Notes: generated by a model not told the origin, from the letters alone. Shown: positions 49,821 to 62,260, counted from the first letter of the stretch. The stretch is 64,000 bases of DNA from Zychaea mexicana (GCF_025766255.1 NW_026516718.1:62001-126000), one strand, 5' to 3'. Made by a program: numbers and translations.

Positions 49821-51223
49821 ATGCAGTATCGACGGGTGAGCCCAGACTTCATATCACAGCAATAGCATTGCATAACTTGATTAACATGCTTTGGCATTAA
49901 AACAGCTACCGACTAACGACAACAATGATAACGACGTTGAGGATCCATTACGTCTTTCTGAATCTGAAGCACTTTCAACCGTTCATTCCAATAACAACAG
50001 CAGAGACTATCGTCCGGCAACAGCAATAAACAGTAATTATCATAACAACGATAACACCACATATATACCAGCATCACCACCATCTTATTCTTCTCGAGCG
50101 CCATCGTTAATACATGACCAGCAACAAGCAGATTTAGAAGAATCATTCGATGAACCTGACTCAGAATCTCAACGGTTGCTAAATTCTTCATCGCGGGACC
50201 ACTTGCCTATACCCACCTCAACTACTTCGTTTTCCTCTACTTCTTCCTCTATTGCACCTGCAACGTTACCTGTGGCCAACGACGGCGTCTTTGCTAACAT
50301 GTCGGCAAAACCAGAGTCTGAAAGGGACAAAACCGATGAAACACCTCCCGTAAGCACCCACGCTCACACTCGACTTGTTGAAGACGACGAGAAAGGGACA
50401 CGTACAAACTCTTTCAGATCAGCTAATCATAATATATATATGTGTGTTTTTTAATTAACACTAATAGGCATACGAAGAAGCCGCAGCAGACACCACACCT
50501 CCGTACTGGCATACTGCTGTTGTTGCACCGACAAGCATAGGCGATTTTATTCTAATTGAAGGTTTACCAGCGGGAAACATGTTGCATTTTGGATGGAGCT
50601 TGATAAGTAAGTTGTTTTGATTTATAGGCGATATTGCGATGCAAGAGCAATATCCTTTAATCAAATGGGAAAACAACGTGAAACTAAAATCAATCCTATT
50701 TTCGAAATGTAGTTTCGGCAAGCTTTCAGTTCATTGGGTTTATGCTAACGTATTTGTTTCACACTACTCATGCTGGAAAGGTAAACTACAGACGCAAAAG
50801 GTCGGTGATCCTTGGAGGGCAGCTTAAAGACTAATATTTTACCATAATTAGAATGGTTCTCGGGCAGGCTTAGGCATCACATTCGTACAGTTTGGCTTTT
50901 ACATCGGGAGTCGTAAGTGCTTTTATTAGTTGAAGATGGGCAGCAACTGATTAGTGTTTACTACTGTTGTCGACAACAAAACATGACAAAAACAATATTG
51001 CTAATTGATCGATTATCCTATTTAAACAGGGGGCCAAAACGAGGACGGAGAAGGAGGATCAGGGGGTGAAGAACTTGATGGTGACCAAGCAGATATTGTC
51101 GCCTATCTTTTAATGATATTCGGATGGTTCATCATCATCCGCTCGGTCGCTGATTACATCAGAGTGAAAAGGATGGAGAAAATCATTGCTACGCAACCAT
51201 CTGCAGCTGAAAACATTGTCTAG
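49821..51223 (+). CDS. BSD2: BSD2/NDFIP-family ubiquitin ligase adaptor
   Basis: A membrane adaptor that brings HECT ligases (Rsp5/Nedd4) to Golgi and endosomal cargo, in yeast metal transporters. Exons: 49821-49835, 49906-50349, 50468-50606, 50713-50780, 50852-50912 and 51030-51223; 306 residues, phases consistent. The long Asn/Ser-rich cytosolic N-terminus contains a PY motif (ASPPSYSS) for WW-domain binding. The conserved DUF2370 core follows: DFILIEGLPAGNMLHFGWSL, SASFQFIGFMLTYLFHTTHA and GSRAGLGITFVQFGFYIG, then a third span, IVAYLLMIFGWFIIIRSVAD. The first coding exon is only 15 nt (MQYRR); an ATG further down is possible but the splice junction is good. Convergent with the transporter gene. 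Confidence 0.93.
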
Positions 51224-51697
51224 CACAGCGAGATTATGTTGTCGAGGACAAAATAAATATCGCTTCATTAAGACATCGTCATATCATAATATTCTAAAAA
51301 TACTGTTTCTTTTCCTGGCATAGTTGTGAAAGCTTCCATTAAAACTATCTAGAAAAAGATAATCTTCTGTGATCCATGGCAGTGGTCTGTACAGAAAGCT
51401 ATGTTTCACACTTTAGATACAGTAGATGATAAGTAAACTTTGTCTGGGGATTGATAGAACACTTTTATTACAGTATGTGTAAATGCTGGTTTAGTTGTGA
51501 GAAGTTTTAAAGAGAACGTACGAGTTTTATTATACAAGTGGGAAGAGGTGAGAAATTGAAGAACACGATGACAATGATATCAGTGCCTGTCTATGTTATT
51601 TCTACTGCTCCTTGAGATCATCTGCTTGGCTATCATATAGGTGTCATTATCGATCACTTGAATCGTTTCTGCTGAATTTTCAAGGGTTGCTATAATA
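51224..51697. other. Convergent intergenic region
   Basis: 474 nt between BSD2 and the transporter 3' ends. A+T-rich with no gene; AATAAA-like signals are present shortly after the BSD2 stop (51251-51256). Confidence 0.5.
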
Positions 51698-54158
51698 TTA
51701 TTCGTCGGGTTGGTCAGATGATACATCATCATCTTGCTGCTTTGCTGACGGTAAAGATGAGAGCTTTTGTTGCTGCTGCTCTACTTGCTTCAGTTTTTCT
51801 GCTTCTGAAGCAGCTTGTCGATATGCTTCTGTACGTTTCATGGGACCACAATAGATGGCACATAAAGCAACACATACTGCCGAAATAGCCGCTTGGAATA
51901 TCAAGGCCTTGAACATGTTATTAGGTGGATTTCCATTTGGATCTCGGAAGTTGTCCATGATTAACACCAGAATGAAACCAATCAGCTGGCCAATCTGCCA
52001 AAGAATGGATGTGGATATGGATTCGGGTACGGGAAACGTGGCTAAAGTACAAAAAAAAAAGGTAGGTTGTGTGTAAGCAAGAAGCCTGCGGTGGTGTAGC
52101 AATGGTTAAGTACATGGCTGATAAGTATTTACCTTCAACTCCAAGTTCAATAACTACGGGGATCATAAATGCCAAGAAAAACTGATTTAAGGCGTTCACA
52201 TAGAGAATAGAGGCAAGTGAATTGCTTCCAACTACATCATCATATATTAGTTAAATATGAAGGTGTTTGTAACCGATGTAACACATCCAAAATATTGGGA
52301 TTCTACATACTTATAAAGACGAATGCGACATAAGTACTGCACATAAATGGAGCCATCAGTTTTAAGAAAAGATTGTGCCGTTTAGTTGCATCTAATAACG
52401 GACCAGCCGTTACTATTAGGATTTTTTAACACCACCAAAACGATTTTCAGAGATTACGGTTAGATCGTATGTTTATAGATCGATATTTATGTCTCTCTCT
52501 TTCATGTTACATAGTATCATAGATTACAAAGTAAAAGTAAAAAGAAACTTACAGCAGCCCAAAGTTCCTGCGCAGATACCAACGGCAACAATATTTCCAG
52601 ATTCTTGGTCAGAATAACCATAAGGGCTTAAAGCTTGGTTGGTTAATCCACCCCACGCGATACTTAAGCCGACGTTTAACCCGTGGATGCCGCACAGAAT
52701 CCAGAAATGGACATTCTTTGAAAGTATTCGAGTGCTTTTCCAGACAGATAATCGTGCGTCAGATGACATTGACGATGATGATTGCTGTCTAATTTCAATA
52801 ATGGATGGAGGAGTGGATGGCTTCGCTGGAATAAAGAACTGAGGAATCAGAGCTATAGTGCAGATTACAGCTACCATAATCACCTGATCATATATGTATA
52901 ACAGATTAATAGATTGTTATAAAAAAAGCCTTTGTATATGTTGATACTATCAATTATCGATACTTTGCTTATACACTCTTGCTTTTGAAACCTTAATATA
53001 GACTTACAGTAAACTCGATTCTGTCCTCCCCGGTTGCAACGGCAGGCATTAGGAACATGGCAATGATGCCGCCATAGTTAGAAGCTACAAGTCGTCATCA
53101 TAAAATTGTCAGGCTCCGATGAATATGTGTACATCTAATATTACTCTTATAAAAGGATACATACCGACAAACATTCCTGCAGTTGCACGCTTGTCTTCAG
53201 TAAACCAAACGGCAGCAAACTTAAATAGAGAAGGTGAGAAATTAGATGTGGTACGAAACCCTGGTGTTATCGTCACTCTTTAAACTTTTAATAAAGTACC
53301 TTGGTCATAACATTTAACGTCAAGGGGTTTCCGATAGATGCAATTATCTGACCAACCATCATTACAGCATATGAAGGTGGATCAACTCTTATAGCAACCC
53401 ATCGAATCCAGCAGCCAGCAGCAGTGGCTATACCAGCGCCAATGAGCTAAATTATACATGGACGCATGACAAAACAACAAGAGTTAAAAACGGTTATCCA
53501 GTTTACTAACAAAAAAGCATCCCATTTGAATACTTTCTAGGGTTCCATTGATATTTAATAATATATAGCGTACCGTTTTCTTTGGCCCAAGTACTTCATA
53601 TAACCATCCTGTACCGAAGCTTACTACAATATAAACTATACTGACGACATTATAGAGCCAGTTAATGCCGGTCAAGCTGACATTAAGATAGTTTGCAACC
53701 ACGTTCGGGATGGGGCTAAACGTGTTTTGAAAGATGGCAACGGCACATCGCAGGAGAACCAGAAAGAATAGGGCAACCCACCCCATTGGGTATGTTTTTG
53801 GAGTATACGTCGATGCTAGTGCTGGCCCTAGATCTTGTTCTGATGATGCTACTACCCATTCTTCATCACTTTTTGGCTGCGGCGATGGCGCTATGGTAGA
53901 TGGTAACGTGGCACATGATACAGTGCGTTGGCTGGACAATGATGAACGTGGATGTAGAGGTCGCTGTGGAGTTTGTCGAAACCATACATCGTTTATAAAA
54001 TCATCAATGTAACTGCTGAAATTTCTACTACTATTGCTACTACTCGGTGCCATGGTATCTGAGCTATCGTTGTTATGCTGTCGTTGTTGTTGCTCGGTGT
54101 TGTTGAGGTACAGACCATCAGCGGCGCTGCTGAATGTATACTGTGGCGAATCGCCCAT
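51698..54158 (-). CDS. Major facilitator transporter, SLC49/FLVCR-like
   Basis: A twelve-span MFS protein. Exons: 54158-53574, 53446-53300, 53219-53165, 53084-53008, 52883-52553, 52412-52311, 52231-52133 and 52041-51698; 579 residues, phases consistent. A Ser/Gln-rich cytosolic N-terminus of about 125 residues precedes the first span. Typical elements: LYEVLGPKKT after the third helix region, SIGNPLTLNVMTKFAAVWF, EDKRATAGMFVASNYGG, GSNSLASILYVNALNQF, and a C-terminal Gln-rich coiled tail. The WF-x-E-x-R-A-TA pattern and overall order resemble the SLC49 group (FLVCR, MFSD7, DIRC2), known members of which move haem, choline or other small solutes. The substrate is not deducible. Next to BSD2, a metal-homeostasis adaptor, but the linkage may be incidental. 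Confidence 0.85.
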
Positions 54159-54857
54159 CAGATTATTTCAGTTAGCAAAAACGAAGAAATAGGAAAGTAA
54201 ATATGAAAAAGACAGAAGTATATACAATGAAACTAACAAAATATGGGTTTTTAAGCAGATTGCCAAGCTGCTTGGAGGAACCGAAGAAAGACACCATTAT
54301 GTTGTTTTCTTCTGATCGGTTTGAGTCCGGAGCGACTTGCATTACGCGGCGATGTGGGACATTAATCACACCCTTTGTATAATAGATGCTGTGATGTTTA
54401 ACCTTTGACTAGTAAAACTATTATGAAAAATTGCTTTCCTTCATTTGCCGCCGTCAATATGCCAACAACAGCAGCATGTAGCAGGATTAACCATGTTTTT
54501 GACCTTTGCTTGAATCGGTACTATTGCATATTTATCTATACAAATTTCTACTACTGCCGCTATTTACACACTGTTCTTGCCAAAACAAAATCATCATTGT
54601 ATACGAACTTGCATAATATAAAACCATACTTTATCTAGCACTAAGAAACAAGCGCAGAAACAAAAATCCAACTGCTGCTTTACGATGACAAATATATGTA
54701 CCTACACGTAGTCGATTCCATAGAGTCGAACAGTTGTATACAAAAGGACATTGATATCTTCATTTTTGTGAGTTAATGTGCTGTAAAGATCATTTACTGT
54801 ATGCATTAGGGTTTATCGGCAGTGTTAAGTAAAGGACTACAAAGAGACCTTCTTCGT
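54159..54857. other. Promoter side of the SLC49-like gene
   Basis: About 700 nt, A+T-rich. No coding frame of note; no clear TATA box. Confidence 0.45.
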
Positions 54858-55937
54858 CTAATAGGGAACTAGAGTGTAAGTACAGGAGCAGCAGTAACAT
54901 TTATTGAATATTTTATGATACTTCCTTAAATGGTGATAAAAAGGATCCGCCTCCTGGTATTCATCAAACATCCATGGGAATAATTGGAATTTATGATCAA
55001 CACAAGCAAAAGGAACAGAATTATCCGAACGAGTCCCATTCTCTTTCATTTGCTGCTTCAGCTCTGAGGCGCAAGCCATAAAATGGATGATAGTAATATG
55101 ATTGATCACAATACTAAAACCAGTCAGAGTCACTAATTTTCAATCATGGTAAGCAGGTACCACAAGGCACCCTTCCAAACTTTTGCCACAATAATATTAT
55201 CTGCAAAAATTTTAAAAAAGCTAGGAATTGCTCTGGGTTAGTAGTCTAACGAGCACCTGCATGATGCACTGCAGTATTTTAGACACATTGATAACTGGGC
55301 TCATTATGTGCAGGACAAGAATTCTCGGCATTCAGCACCGCTATATTGATAGAAATGAATGGCACTTGCATCATACATTCGGAATGACTTCTATAATTGG
55401 ATAGTAAGAGAAAGGACAAGGAAAGTGCTACATTTATCCAAGACATCTTGCTTTCTTCACCGCCACTTGACATAATAAGTGGCAATTATGCGCTTTAATA
55501 TTATGTAGTAGCAGTAGTGGCGCTGTCTACACCACTATTGTCATTACTATGGCTATGGGGGGGGGGGTTACGATATTCACGGAAGTTCAATTGTTTCCAG
55601 CTCGATTTATAAGCAAATACAGCACTAATGCCGAGTGATTTACCACAGCACTTATCACCACTGCTGCTGCCGATGCAATTGCCGATCCTGACAGATATGA
55701 TATTTTAATGTATGTGTATGTAATGTACCAGTACTCCTCACTCTTTCTATTATCTAGTCCCGAGTAAAAAGAGCCAAATTTTTCTTGCTCTCCATCCTCC
55801 CAGTGTACCCTGTATATGTAATGCCATGTATGTGTTTCATTCAAGTATGGAAGAATAGGAAGAAATAAGGACAGCAGCAGCAGTAGAACCAAACGTGGCT
55901 TTGCTTTTCTTTTTACCCCTGAATCTTGTACAAGCAC
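54858..55937 (-). CDS. Doubtful multi-exon membrane protein gene
   Basis: Three protein-like - strand blocks in order: 55937-55587, with a hydrophobic N-terminal segment (RLVLLLLLSLFLPILPYL), an NET sequon and a second hydrophobic stretch (GSAIASAAAVVISAVV). 55485-55279 has MSWINVALSLSFLLLSNYRS. 55133-54858 has ASELKQQMKENGTRSDNSVP and HKFQLFPWMFDEYQEADPFY. Candidate donors and acceptors exist (for example GTAAAT after ISAV near 55640) but I could not join the blocks in one frame with confidence. It may be a real small membrane protein of several exons or a decaying copy. Family not recognised; the last block lacks hydrophobic segments. Confidence 0.3.
55557..55567. repeat. Run of eleven G
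   Basis: A homopolymer on the + strand directly beside the doubtful membrane gene. Such runs are prone to length errors, so reading frames crossing this point should be treated with care. Confidence 0.8.
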
Positions 55938-56556
55938 GGATCACTTTTTCAAGTGAGAGAGAGGGGCGGGGAGATAACCATTTATCTGTGATACACCGCT
56001 AATAGAAAAATAATTACTGTAACATTGCGATAATAAGAAAGACAGAGATCCGATCATCATTGTCAGCTTTATTGTTGCGACATTACAGTACGTATATTTA
56101 CCCGTTATGCACGCAGCTGTCACTCAAAGTATAATCACTGTGTCCACAGTCGGGAACATTTGTGCTGTTCCACGTGTACACCATACATGCGTGCATATCT
56201 CGTGTGTCCATGATCCGTAGATGATGATATCTTATTTTATTGAAGTGATAATAAAAACACAGCACAGAAAAGAAAATGTTGTTACATAAGAAAAAAGGAT
56301 GGTAGATAGAGGAGGATGTTGATAGAGGTTAAAGACGTAGTGAACAGTGGCTGGTTTTTTCTTTTCTTTTGGGATATTTTATTGATGGATGTTGTTTCTT
56401 GTTTCTCTTTTGTTTAGATGAACAAAATAATAAAAGAAGAAAAAGGGGGAGGGAGAGAGAGAAGAGGGGAAGGAACGATGCGGTCGTAGACATTAGAATA
56501 TATTCAGCGAGAACACGAGAAAAAGAGGAAAAAAGAAGAGGACGAAATGTTACAAA
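55938..56556. other. Intergenic, 3' side of the aspartic-protease-like gene
   Basis: No gene seen. It contains a purine-rich block at 56433-56475 and again at 56515-56545 (GA-rich). Confidence 0.5.
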
Positions 56557-58357
56557 CTAGTTGCCGTGGTGAGTTTTCCGGTAGATGCGAAGGTTCTTGT
56601 CCTGGTTGCCCTTCTTGATGCCCAAGCCAATGGCTTCAGCATCGGGGTCGAACGAGGTGTAGAAGGCATTGGTGAAGGGGGTGCCGAGAATCCAGTCGCG
56701 CTCTGATTCACCGCGGCGGATACGAGTAGCACAGCAATCACGATCGGCATCGACCTCGCGAATCCAGTATTCGGCGGGTAATTCGACAATATGGTCTTCA
56801 ATGGTCAACTTCAATGGGGGCAAGTTCTTGGCTTCGGAGCACTTGATACCATAGGTCTTGGTCGTCTGATAGTACTTCAAGCCAAAGACCTCCTGGAAAA
56901 TATCAGCTATTTATATTTTATCAAAATCAAAAGGTATCTTTAGTAGGTGCTAATAATTGTGTGCTAAAGAAACCCCACCTCCTAATCCCTCTTTGTCACG
57001 CCTCCACACACCACCCCCGACTGCCCGCGCGTTGCGGAAGGGTGATTTTTGTAGACATGTGAACAGAAGTATAGAGAAGAGAGAAGAGAGAAGAGAGGTT
57101 TAGCTTAAAGAGGATGATTGAATTTTACCTTGATCGGCAGGCATCTGAATGAATGAAGACGATGTGCTAATGGCAGCAATAGCATTGGGCTTCTGCTTGA
57201 TGTTCAAGGCATTGTTAAAGTTGGCATCCTTGATGCAGACGTCCCAATTCTTGGCAGAGCCGTCTTCAGTATCGGCCAAAGGAATATATTCCATCTCGCC
57301 TTCGAGAAGGCTCTTGTCGACACCACCTGGAAGAAAAAATTATGAGTTTTAAAGATGCTTGATGACGAACGCGTTGTAATTCTAAGAGATACTTACCGAG
57401 AACCAAATAACCAGCAGGCTCCTCGTAGGTACGCTTGAAGAAGCCAAAGCCGCCAGAAGTGACTGGGCCAGTGTCAGTGTTGGTTTGGCCATTGCCAGTG
57501 CTGGTGTTGGGATCGGGGGTGGTAGGTGTAGTCGTAGTGCTGGTGCTACCAGAAGCTGCGGGAGCCACAGCAGAGCTGGAAGCGGCAGGAACGGTCGAGT
57601 TGGTCGTGGAACCGGTGTTTGTGTTGGTATTGGTGTTTGCGTTATCGGGTGTGGTAGTGGTGGTGGTGGTGGTGGTGGTAGTAGTCGAAGAATCAGTTGT
57701 AGAAGAGCCCGACTGGCTGAAGCCGCCGCTGTTGGTACTCATAGTGACCATACCAAACTGAGCACTTTCCACACCAGTGTCCTGTTGATAAGCGTTCTGG
57801 ACAAAAGCAGATGAAGGCAGATCAGCACGACGCATCAAGCTTCCAGATGTAGCATGGAGCTTTCCGGTCATGTTGAAGTCGACAGAGCGTCCAAGACCAA
57901 GGTAGCCATCAAAGAAATCATCGAAACCGCTCATACGGTAGGCACCGCCAAAGGGCATCTCTACCGAAAGACCAGAGAATTCGACAGTATCAACGTAGAG
58001 TTTGGTGTCGACGCATGCATCTCCGTAATCGACGGCAAACTTTTCGCCAGTGGAAACTGCAGTCTCTGAGCGACGAGCATAGTAAGTACAGCGGTCGAGA
58101 CAGTTTTCGCTCTTGCATCGCGAGCCACGGACCCACGAGAAGCCGGTGGTGGTATCAAAAGCCATGGTAAACTCTTGAGGAGGGTTGCCGATATAGACTT
58201 TGCCGGCGAGAACGCCATTGTCGAGCTGTTCAGCAGCAGCAGTGACGACGCCGTTGCTGGAGCGACGGTAAAGAGGGATTTTGTAGGGTTCGGCATCAGC
58301 AAGCGAGCTGAGAGCAAGCTGAGCAAGGGCAGCAAGGCAGAAGAAGGTGGAACGCAT
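56557..58357 (-). CDS. Secreted aspartic-protease-fold protein, probably inactive
   Basis: Pepsin-family (A1) fold. Exons: 58357-57397, 57326-57129 and 56906-56557; 502 residues, phases consistent. A signal peptide is clear (FFCLAALAQLALSSLADA, about residues 5-22). The N-lobe has GKVYIGNPPQEFTMAFDTTT: the catalytic Asp (68) is present but DTG-S/T has become DTTTG. Several Cys follow (CKSENCLDRC). A Thr/Ser/Asn/Gly/Pro-rich insertion of about 100 residues (205-305), likely O-glycosylated, separates the lobes. In the C-lobe the site expected to read D-T/S-G reads AAISTSSSFIQMP, with Ser (374) in place of the second catalytic Asp. The enzyme is therefore probably non-catalytic; a binding or cell-wall role is inference only. 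Biased codon use suggests strong expression. Confidence 0.85.
57480..57720. repeat. Coding simple repeat (Thr/Asn tract)
   Basis: GGT/GGC-rich + strand sequence that encodes, on the - strand, runs of Thr and alternating Asn-Thr in the middle of the aspartic-protease-like protein. The antisense open frames here are by-products of the repeat. Confidence 0.75.
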
Positions 58358-60694
58358 CGTTTGAAAGGGTTTTTGTGGTTGGTGTTGTTGTTTCTCGTAA
58401 AAAGGATTGTCGATGGGGTGCGTAGGTGCTGTTGGGTTGCAGATTAAAGCAGTAGATGCAAGCTATAAATGGAGGATAGCAAGAGGTGGGCCATCAGTAA
58501 CGGGATTATTTTTATTGCTACTGGTTAGCAGTAGATGGCTGCTAGGTCTTTCTCAACCTCTTTGTTTATGTCTGTTGTTTTTGTTTCTACCTTACTTTTC
58601 CAGTTTTCTTTTTTTCCTTTTTCTATCGCCGTGCGTGGAGAGAGAGAGAGAGAAAAATCTATAGAGAGGAAGAAAGTAGGAAGAGAAAGAAAAGGAGCGC
58701 TAGGGGGGTGGGACGAGAGAGAAGTCGAGAAGAGATGTGTGTGTTGCAAAAAGGAAAAGCTTGACCTCGGAGTGGGAGTTTAAAAATGACCAAGAAGGGA
58801 ACATTACAGGGGCCGACACGATTGGGTAACCATAGAAATGAATGCAGGACAAGTAAATTGCTTGCGGTTACTATTTTTCGCAACACCAAAAACGAAGCTA
58901 TGAGCGAGCCTTTCTACTACTAGTCTTTACTCTCATTGCGGCTGCTAGCTCCATACCAGCTAAACATCCCGCAGCTGCCATTGCTTAGAACCACCGGGTG
59001 GATGACGGCCGTCCCCGTCCCCCGTCCCCGTCCGTATATATCCTAGCTTTATCGTATTCTTTTTCTGGCTCACATAGTGCTAATCGCCTTTTGAATTTAA
59101 AAACCGCCCTTTTAGGCGGATTTTCGCCTTTTACGTTCGATAACTTGTTGGCTTGTGTTCCTGCTTGCTCCTCCTCTTCTTTGTCTGTTCTCCCTTCCCC
59201 GTGGGGCCTAGCTTTAGACTCACGAAATCATACAAGTATCACCAGAGAAATACGTATGCAGCACGTGAATAAGTGCTCACTCTGATCAACATTCTATCCA
59301 GAACGAAGAAGAACAGGTCAGCATATTAGATTTGATCGATACTGTTTTACCGTCCAGCCATCAATAATAGCAAATCCGACCATACAGTTTGTGTAATTCT
59401 TCATGTTACACAGAATTAGTTATATTGCCGAAAATAGAAAGTTTGAGAAAGGACAAGCGCACGCGCTTAGAATAGCAACGCAACGTTTTCATCAACTCAT
59501 CGTAATGAAAGCATTATTTTTTTTCTTTGTGTTATCTGCGGTTGGTGAGATAGGAGCACCATGGAAGCACTGGAAAGCATGTATCGCAGCGTACAGCGTG
59601 CAAGCAAGAGAAATTGAGAGAAAAAGTAAAATATGTATAAATTGGGAGATTTTTAATCCTGTTCAACAACAGCGAGAAAGGCTATCATTATTCTTCTACC
59701 TGGCAAGAAGAAGAACCCACTTTACATTTTCTTCTCGTTTATGTACGAGTTACGCATGCGCACTTCCTGATGTATATGCTAGGCAGACCAAACCCCCCTC
59801 CATCCCCGGGGGCTGGCCCCATCAAAGCGACGAGGTGTATAGCAGAGGCCCACAAAGAAAAAAGATGGAAAAAAGGGCTGGACCTGGCCATTTTTGTTGT
59901 TATACATCATGTTCTATGTACCTTGGAGAATAGTAGAAAAGAAAAAGCCACCAACCATCCAATTGCAGGGTCTGGACAAGCGCACACATAGCCAAGTACT
60001 ACTACGTGGGCGAGCCAAGCTTTTTTTCTCTCTCCTCCGTGGCGCAACGAGCGACATGATCAAACTGTACTTGTTGATGGGAGCTTCGTTACACAGACCC
60101 GCCTGTGCCACAGACATATGTGAAATTGTACAATTTAGGAGGATACAAAGATGGTGGAACCCGGGCGGTCCAAGAAAAACCAAGTCGAAGCGCGGCTCTG
60201 CAAAGCGGTGTGCTGATATTTTCCATATATGTACCATGCAAAAGTGAATGGAACAGACTTCACCGGGCATATGATATCACTTTGCCCGTTCTTTCGGGAA
60301 AACGATAAGAGTTATCCAATATGTACGTACAAGGAAAAAAGCGAGTTCTTCTGTTTTGGACCTGTACCTTCTAGCGTCGCTCTTTCCGATGTCGTCTCCA
60401 CCGCTCTCTGTTCTTTTATTCTATAACAAAGAATGAAGCGATATAGAGCTGTGCACGCTGGGCCGAGCGCAACGGTACAAGCAGTAGCAGTACCACGCGC
60501 AGCAATGAGTACTACTGAGCTAGATAGTTCAAGGAGAGTCACTAGCATTGAAGCTCTTTTGCTCTCTCTCCGTCCGCCTCCCTCTTGCTCCGCGCCTGGC
60601 GAATTCGCGTAAAAGTCCGATGGGTTCTGGCGCGTAACTGTGGCGCGATAGTTCTCTTCATATATAAAGAAGAACTTGCCACATACCAACCACC
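58358..60694. other. Divergent intergenic region, 2.3 kb
   Basis: Promoters of the aspartic-protease-like gene and AOS1. It includes a GA microsatellite (58637-58652), a CCCCGT-type repeat at 59009-59034, and long stop-free frames (for example 59403-59933 on +) that lack conserved features and are best explained by skewed composition. Confidence 0.5.
60661..60668 (+). promoter_or_regulatory. TATA box close to AOS1
   Basis: TATATAAA lies only 34 nt before the AOS1 ATG at 60695. If used, transcripts would have almost no leader, or translation might start elsewhere; it may therefore be coincidental. Confidence 0.35.
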
Positions 60695-62260
60695 ATGTCA
60701 ACCACCACGAGCGGCATAACTCAAGGTCAGTAATCTCTTTGTCGCTGTTGCATAGCTACACACATGAAAGTTAACTTCTGACAGCAAAACAATACCTACA
60801 GATGAAGCAGAAATATACGATCGTCAGATCCGTTTATGGGGTCTCGATGCTCAACAAAGGTCAGCAAACCCACCAACAGAACACGAATTTTCGTTTGTAG
60901 TAACCAAAAAGAGAAAAAAAAAACTTTAACAACTGAGGGATTACAAAAACAGAATTCGAAACGCCCGTGTCCTTATTGCTGGAATGCGTGCTTTGAGTGA
61001 CGAGGTGTGCAAAAACATTGCTCTTGCTGGTGTAGGCTCGATCACGCTTCTTGATCACGATACGATTAAAGAAGAGGATCTCGGCGCGCAGTTCTTCTTG
61101 AGCGCAAAAGATATCGGGAAAAACGTACGGATAGCTTCAAAAAGTGGATGCTATAAAGGATGAAGAAGAAAAGAGAGGCACTCAGATAATTCATTAACGA
61201 TAACCTTATATAGCGAGCTGAAGCGTCTGCACCGGCTATCCAACAACTAAATCCTCGCGTTAACGTGGTGGTGGACCAAGATGATATCGTGAACAAGCCT
61301 GACGACTTCTTTAACAACTTTGACATTGTGTGTCTATTCCACAAAGAAATTGGCATTTTGGTAGATGTTTGGAAAGAAAGCTTATAAATTTGGAAGAAAA
61401 ATTAAAAACTATCCTTTTTGTTTAGGAACGCGTAAACACTTTGAGACGTAAGGTCGGCAAACCATTCTATACTGCAGATGCATTCGGCTGGTTCGGTTAC
61501 ATCTTTTGCGACTTGGTAAAGCATACATATATTGAGTAAGTGCAAAGGATAGGTTGTGGCCAAGTGTGTATCCAATGTATCGATGGCTCAATTCGCTTGT
61601 CTAATTGAAAAAAAAATAGAGAGCGAAAAAGCGAATCACGGGGTAAGAAATCAGGCGAGGAACCCAAGGTGCAACGAACGACGTGTGTTGAAGAATATGC
61701 CAGCTTTGAGCAATCTTTGCGGAGTGATTGGTCTGCCAAGGGCAAAAAAGTCAAGCGGTTGTCTCCACTTAGTTTTGTGATCCATGGTAAGTGCAGAGAA
61801 AGAGAAGGGGATGTTCTCATTTGGCACGCTAATTCGACTAAAAAATACAAAATTACGTATTGATTGTTTGAATATTACTATGCTTAGTGTTATTCAAATT
61901 CGAACAAGACCATGGACGTTCTCCAACAGAAAAGGATATCCCACAAATACTTGCACAAAAGGATAAATATCTGGAGGCTATGGGTGTAAAGGATTCCAAT
62001 TTACTGCAGGATGAGCTGATAAAGTAAGTATACTGCATCGCAGATTCAAAGTGCCGAAAGAGAAAGACCAACTAATGACGACGTCAAACAAACTTAGGGA
62101 TGTTGTATCTTTACTTGACACTGAAATGGCACCGGTTGCTGCAATCGTCGGTGGTGTCCTTGCACAAGAAATGATCAAGGTTCTTTCTGCCAAGGAACTG
62201 CCCATTCAAAACTGGTTCTATTACAGCGGTCTTGATGGTATTACACATATTTCACACTGA
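60695..62260 (+). CDS. AOS1: SUMO-activating enzyme subunit 1 (AOS1/SAE1)
   Basis: Non-catalytic half of the heterodimeric SUMO E1, paired with Uba2, mainly nuclear. Eight exons: 60695-60725, 60802-60859, 60953-61124, 61214-61360, 61426-61535, 61620-61786, 61888-62023 and 62098-62260; 327 residues, phases consistent, near human SAE1 (346). Conserved features: AEIYDRQIRLWGLDAQQRIR, LIAGMRALSDEVCKNIALAG, the nucleotide-site region VGSITLLDHDTIKEEDLGAQ, FDIVCLFHKEIGILERVN, the FYTADAFGWFGYIFCDL segment, and the C-terminal PVAAIVGGVLAQEMIKVLS with NWFYYSGLDG. There is no catalytic Cys domain, as expected for AOS1. The start is the first ATG, encoding MSTTTSGITQ. Confidence 0.95.

Noticed and set aside
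57435..57814. Long + strand frames with runs of Val or Gly
   Set aside because: They are the antisense of the Thr/Asn repeat in the aspartic-protease-like gene; composition is fully explained by the repeat.
59403..59933. 176-codon + strand open frame
   Set aside because: No conserved motif, no splice context, atypical composition with an internal hydrophobic poly-Phe stretch; best seen as chance openness in a promoter region.
61160..61890. Frames on the strand opposite AOS1 and within its introns
   Set aside because: Splice-consistent AOS1 exons explain the region; the others show no conservation pattern.
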